The position numbers and the translations under genes were made by a program. This document shows positions 24,401 to 36,400 of a DNA stretch of 64,000 nt, in pieces. The stretch is taken from positions 32,985,929-33,049,928 of the forward strand of contig OV121097.1 in assembly GCA_921293015.1 (NCBI GenBank). Reading direction: 5' to 3'. Numbering within the stretch: the stretch's first letter is position 1; each line of letters begins with the position of its first letter. The notes below the pieces were generated by a model that was given only the letters and a program-made list of their open reading frames with translations, did not search any database and was not told where the DNA came from. Source of the stretch: Phorcus lineatus (Eukaryota > Mollusca > Gastropoda > Trochida > Trochidae).

Positions 24401-27400
24401 ATGTTTTGTTAGTAATGATCACAATTTTGATATGGGTTTAAAAAACCATCAAACCGATTTTGAAATGGATATCGGCATCTAAGCCTGATGTTTGTATTTC
24501 TGTTGTTAGTGTCGGGATATATGGAAAACCGGAGTGGAATGATGTGCTACCAGAGGTTCCATCAGATCGACCCCAACATGAGAAGGGGGGCGTGGACCAA
24601 GGAAGAAGATTTGGTAATATGTTCTCCTTTATTATCTGTATATCACTGTCTGTCAGGTCACACATTCTTAGTGTTGATTTTCTAGCATTTCAATCATTTT
24701 GGAAGAGGGATTTTGTGAAGAATATAAATTTCTTTAGTACAAATTCAAAGACTGTTTTATTGCAGCAATGTACTATTATTTGAGTCAATGATTTATGTGC
24801 TCACTTTCACCCTGTTTCATTGTCTGTGAGGTGACACATTTAAAAAATGTTTCCACCTCTTTGTTTTCATTTTCTAGCAATTCAATCATTTTGGAAGACT
24901 GATTTTGTGAGGTATATCAATTTCTTTTTAGTTCAAATTCAAAGTCTGTTTGATTGCAGTGATGTGCTGTTACTTGAGTGAATAATCTATGTGCTCACTT
25001 TCACCTTGTTTCACCATTTTCAGAGCCTGTTCACCGCTGTGAACTTGGTAGGCACCAAGAGTTGGGCGAGACTATCGGACTTTGTGCAAGGGCGGACCCC
25101 TATGCAGTGTAGAGACAGGTGAGTGCTTCACACAACTAGGATACCCAATGGCGATAGCACAGCGATTCATACTTAATGACAGTTGTCATTTAGCTCACAC
25201 TCTCATATTGACAGCCAATCAGGTGGCAAGATTTTCAAAATTCAAGTTCTTTACCATGCACTGATAAGGGTTATTTTTAAGGTCACCAACTCATGTTGCC
25301 ATCTCATACCTGGCAGTTTCATAACAAGTCTCAAGGCAGGGTAATTTTACTACAAAATGTTCCAGTGGAAGTTTCCTAGGGGTGATTCGTGAAGAGTATT
25401 AGAGTATCAAGCTCTTGGTGACAAAGGATTGACGAGAAAGAGCTCTTTGAATTTGCTGTCAGTGGTCTCTAACACCAACCGACCATGATTACCTCTGTAC
25501 CTTCGCTCCAAGTGGAGACTCTGAAGAACTCAGGAAGATTCAGAGCACTCTTTACAGTAGTTCTCCAAAATGCCTCTTAGAATGCTTTTTTGTAGCTTTG
25601 AATAAAGATTCACATACGTGTTGTACATGAATTGTTTGAACGTTTTGAGTGTGTTTCTCAATGGTAATATTCCAAGGCAGAAGTCAACACTACTCTGAAT
25701 TCCTGTGGGTTTTTTTGTCCTTGAGCGTTATTGTAAACTAGCAGCTTACAAAATTGGATATAATTGTTTGATAAAAAAGGAGAATAAAGTACAAAGGAGG
25801 ATACTTAAGTAATGCTCTGGCTGCCGTATATATAAAGAAATAAAAGTTGAACGTGTTTTGTCACTTGTCAACGACATGACAAATCGCTATTGTTCAAGCT
25901 AGCTTATAATCTACCGATTCATTGGTCAAAATCAAACAACGTGAAAATTCTTGATTCTTGATTCGTTTCAAACATTTTGAAATTTGACTTTAAATGGCAC
26001 TATCAATTTATGGATGGTTTTTAATAATTATTACACTCGCGTTACCTTGATTCGTGGATGTAAGGAAATCGCGGCGGATAGCTCAGTTCATATATCACTT
26101 TCGATTTTCAAAATAAATAATAGGTAAGTACATCATCTTAACAATTTTTCATGGCCATAATATCGATTTGTGGCGGAGTTGTTTATGTTCCACGGCCATT
26201 TGCTATCATCATCTCTTTCAGTGCACACAAAGCGTGACTTCACCTTGATTTGTGGATAACGTAATAGAGCACTGTATGGAAGCCCAGTGTCGTATTTCAT
26301 GACTAAAAAAGTTTGTACTCACCAAGTTAGCGTGTTGGTTTGCAGCAGACACAGTAAACACATCACAGTTTATGTAAGAATACATGCCATATCATATTTT
26401 AGAATGTCAATCAATATTTCGAATAAACTTTGTATACTATGTACATTATATACAGATAGGTTTGTGTCGATTTTGAAGTTATTCTTCCGACGGCTTGCAT
26501 GGTACACCATGGCAAGGACAGTAGAAAGTGTCATGTGTCCGAAGGACGCGCACAGGACAACAAAATTGCAAATGCCCCCAGTGAACACAGTTATGGTACA
26601 TGCACTGTCCCCACTTCACAAAGAACAGAGATGTGCATCGTGACAGCTCACTCGGCTGAAAGCGTCCGCACACACAACAGTTTTCCTCGTCGGTTACAGG
26701 TGAGTCGTCGTCACTGTCGCTGCTGTATAGGAGGTTTACAGCACCCGATGGACCTGGTAACGTTTCAGTGATGGTTTTAGATTTCTTTTGAATTGATTTA
26801 CTTGAGTTCTGTTGTTGTTTTCGTGGACGCTTTTTAGTCGATGAGGATTTCGCGACAGTAGAATTCTTCACATACTCTTTAAGTGCACTTTCATCTTCTG
26901 GTTCTGTTATAGCTCTACCTCCAACGATCTTGTGAATAGATTTTCTTGGTTTTCTTGACTTTTTCATTAAAACCGGTAGATGATCAGCAAAGAAAGTGGT
27001 CTGGTCAGCTTCAGGTTGACATGTATGTGTCGAACTGGCTGTATCCTCTTCAACACCAGGTGTCGGTTCATCTCCACTTGCTGTTAATTGCTTGTCAGTT
27101 TCCTTCTCGTGCGACTCATGAATGAAAGCAGCGGGCTGAAAGGCCGTCTCGTCAATTACTTCTCTGGAAAAGGGGTAAATACCACACTGATGACTGAGTG
27201 TCAAAGCAGCAGTATATGTCTTACAGGCAATGTTGTATCTGTTAACAGTCTTTCCCGTCTTCAACAACTTGTGACATTCGGCGTTGTAGAGTTTTGCAAA
27301 AGGTCCAAAGCACCCAACGTCCATTGGCTGTAAAATGTGACTGGTGTGTGCTGGCAGCACAAATAACACAATATGGTGATCCTTAGCCTTATAACACGGT

Positions 27401-30400
27401 CTCTGAGTGTTTGTTCCGGTAGACAGTACTTGATTGCAGCTTTATGTATGATGTGCGGTTGTTTATTACATCTAAATATGCATTTGTTAAAGCCGCTGGC
27501 GAATAACTCTAGTAATTGTGTCAAATAGGTGGTGGTGATCCCTACAAAAAGCAGAGAAAAAATACGTAAGAGATGGTCCGAAAACGTTTCCATAGATTTT
27601 AAATTTTGACAGCCGACATCGCTTCTGGTCAGATTGTCAGATTGGTAAACAAGCAGACTATGTTTGACAATTTATATGTGTAAACTTACGTGTAGTGGAG
27701 CAATTCGGAACATTTTGGTCAGCGAAGCGTGGGAGCGACTGCACTTCAAAAGTACCGCTATGTGACGTCATACGAGATTTCAGTAACGAGATATTGCGGT
27801 AATTACGATCATCCACGAATCAAGGTAATCCACAAATTTAGGTAACGTTACTGTAAATCGTTTTGAGTTGTTATTTAAAAAAATAATGATCACTATAAAA
27901 TAGTTGTGGAATAGTTGCAAGGAAAATATTTGTGCGCCATTATACGCCGGGTTAGCCTGTCGTTTGAAACCGGCAAATCCTGCGTGCTCCTGAGGCGTAC
28001 GCCGGTTGCCAATAAAGTGACTCGCCGTTTTCGTCATTTCCGACGGCGTACCGGATAGTTCGCTGGGTTACCAATCAAGCATAGCCCTATGTCTAAGTGC
28101 CTCCCCTCTGAGGTGAAGTCCTTTGAAGTTATTTGTCAAAAGTTTCTGGCACATTTCTTGTGATGACCTTCACATTATTTTCATTATCACAGGGAGGCTT
28201 AGATATCTTTAAACATTTAACCTTGCATGTTATGCTTATCAGCCATTTGTAAGATTCTCTTCATAACTGGCTTCTTATTGGGAAGACATAGGGCCAGGAT
28301 TATTCAGGCGAGCTTCAAAATTATCTTACCTACGCCTCACAGCGTATGCAGGGGTATACAGCATTCAGTCTGTCCGTCTGTTCGCCATCTGTCCGTCTGA
28401 CCCAGAACTTTGTCGAGAGCATATGTCCTAAACTATACATGATGGCTTTATGAAAGTTCATGCACATATCAACCATGAACCCTAGCTGTGCCTTGAGGAT
28501 TAGAATGACAAATTAATTTTACTTTTTTCTCGGAAACATGACAAAAACAGTGACTTAGATGAAATCATTTATCTGGTAAACCATTATCCCTAGGTAAGTT
28601 TTTTAGAGTAACAAGACCTACAAATGAGTTTTATTTCTAGTTATTTCCCTGGAAAAATGAATAAAACAACTTGAGACGTTTATGCCAACCATAATCCCCA
28701 TATGTGCCTTTAGAGTTAGATTTTTATTAGAGTTTATTCCTTTTCTCTTTCTATGGAAAAATGACTAAAACAGTGACTATGTGATAAAGACCTTTTGTCT
28801 GGAGCATGTCTCCAAAACTTATTGATGAATAATTTGAAAAGTTGAAAACAGTACAAAATGCCTCTGAAATGAAATGTTCCACTGTTAATCATTTCACGCC
28901 AATTTGTCTTTTCCTATTTTGAAATTGTCTGACCCAAGCCGGAAGTGGGGGTATGTGAGCTCCTGTGGCTTCTACACTTCTTGTTCTGTCTGCTTGTAGA
29001 TGGTTAAACTGCCTGGATCCGCAACTCCGCATCGGTAACTGGACATACGAGGAAGACAAAAAGCTGTTGAAAGCAGCCCAGGAGTTTGGCACCAGTCAGT
29101 TTCTATTTTTTTTCCCAATATTTTTTTCAAACGATGATAAGTATTTATTATACAAATTCAAAAGACTGCATAAGACGCTTTTCTTATTTCTTCCATTTTA
29201 TAGAAAATATAACAAATCTGGGACCAGCATGATGAGATTGATATTTTTCATGTCATGCAAACATTGCTTCGTCATGGTATCATTCTTGACATCACATTTC
29301 ATCTTTGATAATGACATACATTTCCGCAGCATTTGTTGATCCCGGCCATAAATTCATAAGTCCTACCTCCTAGAAAATAGTCAGAACATCCTTTTTCTTT
29401 TGTTGTTTGCAGAGAGTTGGAAGAAAATTGCAGACCATCTGACAGGCCGGTCAGACAACATGGTGCTACAGCGTTACAAACGTCTTGAGAATTTCAGGCT
29501 GAAATCAAAGTGGTTTGACGGACTGCCTGTGAGATTTTATTTGGTTTTGACGTTGACATTGAACCTCTTAATTTTTTTACTTCCACAATGTTTGTTCAAT
29601 TAGTCTCTTGTACTTGAACATTAATTTTGAAATTCCCTAAGGAAAAACTGACTTTTAAAATGTTTCTTCCCAAAGTCAATTATTTAATCTTTATATCTAT
29701 CATTGATGTTTATATTTGCTTTACTATGCCTCTGTCTTTACTGATCAGCATTGATTTGATTTTAGTTGATAGGTGGTTTAATGTGTGGTTCAACATCCTG
29801 TTTTGTCTGTCATCTGTAAACTTTTTCAAGATCTCTGTCAAACTTCTGACTTCTGAGATATTGTTCAGAAGTATCATTTGATAGATACTGTTAGGCCCTC
29901 AACTTTTAATCATACAGAACCAATTTAACAACAGAGACCATCCATTACCAGACAGTATCCATTTTGTATCTTTATGAGTACGTCAGAAGCAGGCTATAAT
30001 CATTAAGCTTTATTGAAGAATTCTGACACTTGTAAAATGTCTGTTTTAATTGGTACATCAGTAACAGACTATCATCATTTAGATTAGAGAAGGAATTCAG
30101 ACCATCTTAAAACCTCTACTTGCAGGAGTCAACAAGACGAGGGTTGCTAGGTTACCACCTCTCCCAGGAGGAGCAGAAGAAGATGGAAGCGCTGACTTGG
30201 CACAATTTTCAGAAAGAGCTGTGTGTGCATCAAGATGACTACCAGAAACAGGAACGTGACCGAGCAAAAGGTCAGAGGTCATGTTCGGTTTTCTCTCCAT
30301 TGTCAAATTGATTCAGTTGTTGGTGCAAGGACAACTTCTGCCAAAAAGTGCTCAAGGATGAACTTTTTGTCATACACTTAGAAGCCGTTTGTGTCATATT

Positions 30401-33400
30401 CATTGTGCATTGAACATTTGAATGCAAGAGTGATTGCAAGAGAGGTCAATTATCCTATTTAAACTTGTTTGTTGTTACCAGTGTTAGTTATCTCATATAA
30501 TGGCTTGAGCACAATGTTGATGTGACTGAGACAATGATTTTAGTGGTAATAGTGGTAGATAATGATATGAGATGATAGTGAAGTAAGTAGTGTTGATGAT
30601 GATAATTATTTTTTCAGGAGACTTGGTGGTGCCCCGCCCCCCACCTATGTTTGGTTACACCACCAATGCCCGGAAACGTGTTGTGGAGAATCGGCTTAAG
30701 CTTCAGAATATGATTATGAGACACATTCAGTCAATACAGAGGTCCAATAATCTCTCCACAGAGGTTGCAAATCTTGATGTAAGTTTTGAATTTTCTTAGC
30801 TAATCAGGCCTAACAGGCCAACTGAATTAACATTTCAGGGTGTGAATAAAAGGACAATCTAGTCAGTTTATTTCCATTCTCAATCGTCCAGTACCATTTC
30901 TGAGGTCACATTAGCATGATGTCATGAGATAAGCCATTAAGCTAGGCAGTCTTGATACCCAAGTCTTCAGATGATTATCATTTACGAACCTTTGCATTTG
31001 GGACACTAAAAACGTTTTTGGACAACTCGATTTGAAAATCATTTTAGTTGATGAGATGTGTTAATATATCCTCTGTTTCCAGCCTCAGACACAGGAAGAA
31101 CTTGCAAGTAGGATCCAGACAGCCGCTCTTGACACCATTTCTGTCCGAAAGCTGCTCCAAATCTCACGTGATATGAAGTCGGGACTTAAAACCCTTGAAC
31201 AGACAGAAGTACCCCGGCTAAAAAGAAAAACACTCAAGTACAACTTTGTTGCAAAGAGAAAGAAGCGGAAACAGGAAGAACAGCTGAGGCTGGCAGCCCA
31301 AGCCATATTCAGAACTAAGAGGAAGATGAAGAAGGGAAGGCCCAGAAGGTTTTTTAGTGAGTTACATTTGTATATCTTTATGCATTATGAAAAAGATGTC
31401 ACACAAGTCACGTCATGTCAGTAGTTATCAAGATAAAGAGGCGCATGATGAATATGCATTCATCATTATTATGATCATTTTTACAACTTTATTATTATTA
31501 TTGCAATTGATTTCCTGTCTTTGTGAAAAAGAATCCTGATTTGCTGTGATAAGCATCCCATCTCACGGTGAAGCATATGCTCCTGTTCCACTGATATACC
31601 CAGAGTTAAAAGGAGTTATATGGAGTTAATACCCCGTTCTGTGCTGGATACACAAATGTAAGAAAGATCTTCGGAAAAAATTTCAGGTCGAAGCAATCTA
31701 CTTCCTGAAGAAGAAAAGCACAAGATCAAAGTAAAATCTCTCAACCTTGTAATGAAGGTAAGATTGTCTTTTATCTATTTCTGATTTGGTAAACTTGAAT
31801 TATTATTCACATTATTTTCAATAGAGGACCAAAGTGGGAAATATCCATGGATGTATGCAAGCAAGCTGTTTTATGATATTCAAGAGTAATATGTTTATGC
31901 ATAAAAAAATCTCCTTAAAAAGGCAGAATAGCAGAATAATCATTTAAATTAAAGTCATAGTCTCATTTTTGCAAGGCAAATTGTAATAAATGCCGGACAA
32001 ATAGTTAACCACTCACAGAAATCTTTCCCCTGACGTTTGCAACAATTTTCAGAACTCTGCAGGCATTCTAGCCCTCAATAATGAAGTTCAAACTACCCTA
32101 CCCTACCCGAATATTATGTTTTTTTGCGAGCGTTAGTCCTTACCACGTCATTTCGCTAAGGCCTTGACAAAGAACACATAAAATTTCCCAGCTGAATATC
32201 CAATGAAAATAGCTAATAGCTTACGCTATTATCATCAAATATAGAAATAACAAAAAGGTGGTAAACTCAGTGAAGAATGCGTCTGTCATAAGTATCAGCC
32301 CTGTAGTTGCCTTACAAAAATGAGACTATGACTTTAAGTTTTTCTGGTTTTTTTTTGTGACATGTGAATCTAGGTTAGGAAAAATGTCCTAAATATAAAT
32401 ATTTAAGAAAATATTATTTTCAATTGAATGTACCTTTTATATATCATTATGAAACAAATTAATAATTACAAAATCAAAGGAGTCACAATAAACTAGATTT
32501 AATATATACACCATAGTGCTTGGTCAACACAGCAGTTGTTAAAAGATGAGCCTTGAAAATAGTTGGTGTATGAATCCAGCTTGATGATATCCACGAGGAG
32601 GGAGAACAATGGCGCTACAGAATGATCACATAGGCCTTTGTAAGAGCCAGGAAATAGCAGTGAATAGTGCCCTATCTACAAGCCCTTTTATAGGTCACTG
32701 AGATTCTAGTAGTTTCCATATAATATTCAGAGCATCTAAGGACTATCTCTGTAATGAAAGGAATTTACCAAAGTCTCTAGAAATACTATGATACAAAACC
32801 AAAACAAATCAAATGCGAGACTTCCTGAACAATGTTGAACATGTAAACAATCACTTATTCATAACATTATTCATTGTAGAACTGAATAGACAATTCATTT
32901 GAAAAAAATGCATAATAGACAATTCTGCTTCTGGCAGAGTATCTTCGAGCTGATTTGAAAATATGGTCTCTTTTCTTATTCAAAGGCTTTAGACATAGAT
33001 GTTCAAAAGATGCTCTCAAATGCGTCAGAAGTGAGGCGTAAGAGTACAAGTCCAACAACATCAACATCAACTCAAGTCACGTCCACATCCGAATCCACAA
33101 CTAAACCCACATCCACATCCAGAAAGGCTGGTCGGAGGGCTAGCTCTGTAAAATCTAAGACAGTTGAGGAAACGGCAATTCTCTCAGTGAAGGAACCAAT
33201 GGGGGACTTTGACATGCTCAGTCGAGTGTCTCAAAGAGAGGCTGAAAAGTCAGAGGGCGTTGCTACGGACGTTGATCCTGAGGTAACGGCAATGGAAGCC
33301 CATTTTGAAGATAGAGATCCTGGAGATAAGGAACAGGCAAAAGGACAAACCATTAAGAAAATAACCGAATTCATAAAAAAGAAACAATTGTCAAAAGGAA

Positions 33401-36400
33401 CAGGAGAGGGAGAAACAGGTTAGTCGCTTCAACTCCATTTTTCTTTCACTATTTTTATTTTCTATCATTTTTCAATGGATGTCTTTATTATCCAGAGACT
33501 TCTATTCTTGATGAAATAGTTTAGCAAATGGAGCAAAATGGATTAAGGGTCATCAGAAGATGATGTATCCCACTTGTCCATATTAAATCATGTGATTTGA
33601 TTTAAAATTACCAATCAATTATTATTGAGTGCAGTTCAAGTTATTTAGCTATAATTTTAGAACAAATCTTAAATGAAATAACAAGAAGTATTATTCTATA
33701 GCTGCTCATATTTTAAAATCTGTTATGTATCTTTTCTTTTCAGCAGAAAAGTCTGCGAGGATGCGTGATCTCAATTCTCAAAGAAAGAATTCAATGGAAA
33801 TAGATTCCTTGGAGCCTTGTGCTCATGCTTCCTCATCAGCATCAGCATCAGCATCATCATCAGCATCATCATCATCTTCCAGGCCACAAATGGCGTCTGC
33901 TTCCACCAATACAGAGACAGTCTCCAGTGATTCAGACCGAGATGAGGAAGCAAATGTTCTGTCTCTCCCTCTTCTTCCTCCAAATGTCACAAGCATGACT
34001 GCCTTCAAGGACCTCCTCTTGAATAGAAGGAAGCATGTTACAAATTGTGGAAACCTTTACAGTCCCTTGAGTCGTGCACCAGACTGTTCCCCATCGGGGC
34101 AAGTGTTAATGAACAAGACTGAGGTTAGTCGAAAGAGAGGTCGAGCCCCGAACACATCAGCAGGTCCTCCTGCTAAAAAGACGACCCCAGGAGTTGGAGG
34201 TCAAGAGGTCAAGATTGTAGCTAACCAATCAGAGCCTTCCATTACACAAGTGAAAACTGGAAATGTGCAGAGTCAAAAATCTTACAAGGTTGTGAAATGT
34301 GATAGTCAAACAATTCACACCATCTCCCATGAATCTCCTGGTATTAAAATCATCAAAGTGATGCCTGTCGCACAGGTCAAGAGTTCTAGTGGTACAAATC
34401 CGAAACATAACAAATTGACAATAATTCCTGTACAGGGTCAAAAGAAGTTGCCTGTAAGCAAGAGTTTAATTTCAACCCAATCTCAACAAATTGGACCTAC
34501 AAAACCCTCTGTGACAATAAACGCTCATCAGAAAATACCTTCAAGCAAGAGCGTTCTTGGAAAAAGCATTCTTCCCAGCCAGACCTTAACAATGATCCCA
34601 AATCAACAAGAAGTATCAGTCAAAACTTCAATGCCAGTGCACGCTCAACAGAATAAACCTGCAAAAACCACAAAGACAGCTCTTTTGCAACAAAATGAAC
34701 ACGCCTCCACTTCAAGCACAGTTCAAGCTCAACACAATATACCTGGCAACACTTTGAAGACAGTGCAACCATCACAGGTGCAAATAGCTGTAAAAGAGAA
34801 AACAAGCACCTCTCTTGCTTCCCATCAGATGATCCAGAACTGTCACCAGTTGAAGAACATACGTGAGACTGATGAATACAAGCAGTTAAGGGCTAGATTC
34901 CATTCCATCTTCATGTGGCCGGCACTCCTGTCCACTGTCCAGCCAGCCTTTGACCGCACCGAGTTCCATGAGAAAGCTCAGACAGTTGGGCGAGAAGAGG
35001 AGGATCCAAGACCCACAACAAAGAAGCCAAGAGGGTGGGTAACCTGCAACTATTAGTGGAGTAGGAATCTGAAAGGGCGTGCCATCTTTGAAGGGCATTT
35101 TGAAGTGGCATAGGTAATAGTAGGGGAGGGGATGTAACCCTTGAAATGTAAGTGGAAAGGCCATTCTATATTTTAAGGGCTTTTAGAAGTGAAATACGTA
35201 AGAGTAGGAGGGAATGGGGGTTTGGGCGATTGGTTACCCTTGAATTATTAGTGGATTAGGAATCTGAAATGTCATTGCATCTTTGAAGGGCATTTAGAAG
35301 TGGTATATGTGGGTAGAAAGATTTTTCTTTATCTACTGGAAAATGCATGACAGTTGGAATGTTTCATCTGGAGAATGAAAAAAAATATATTCAGACTGAT
35401 GGTTTTATGAAGTTGCTACCTAGAAATTGGCCATTTGGTATTGCAATCAGCTTCTGGTCACTACATAAAGCTTGTTATGAGAGTGTCCATGTTCTACAAA
35501 ACAAGTTTATATATTGGTACACTGTTAGTGAAAGATATGTCCATTGTTCTGACGTGTTTTTCTGGATAACCGACAGAAACCTCAGTTATCTACACGTGCT
35601 GAGGTAGGTTTCCCAAGGCGGTGCATTAGTCCATGTTGGTTATTAAGAGGGGTTGATATATTCTCCAGAAATAGTGACTTGCTTGCAAATACTCATTCTC
35701 TCCCAACAGAGGTAGCCCTGTCATAAATTCCTATACAAACTCTGTCTTAATACGAAGGTTTCTTGGGCATGAAATGTAGAACGCTGATTGGAAACAATCA
35801 AAGTTAGTTATGCAATCAGCGACGTCATTTCAAAAGTTATTCAAATCGGATTAAGTTCTTTCCGGAAGCTTTGCAAAAGCTAAATTTTATTTGAATATGC
35901 ACCTTGTACTTTGAGTCGTCTTTACAGAACACATACGCCTCATTTTGCATCTGCATCATTGCATAGACCTGTGTAACTACAAAGATTTATTCATGCATTC
36001 GATGTTTTCATTGGCTGAAATATTGCCAGGTAGTTTAAGATGCAATATATCTCTGGTAGGGGAAACTGCCTGAAGGCCGAGAAACCTTCGTATTAGATAT
36101 AAGACAGAGGTTGTATAGGAATTAATGACGGAGCTAACTCTACTGTACTTCCATGGATTTGCTCCGAGCTATTGTTTCATAAGTAAAATTTTAATTGTTA
36201 CTTTGTGGACATAATTTCATTATACAAGTATGTGTACACATAGTGTAAGTCATTTAATTACCCTTTCTCTGGTTGTTAGTAGAGTCTTTAAATGATTATG
36301 AAGTAAGGGGGATCAACATTTTTCCTGAGTGGTGGAACTGCAGATGTTTCATCCTGGGAAACCAGCAACAAAAAAGTAAAGGGAGATTGGGGTTGGGGGA

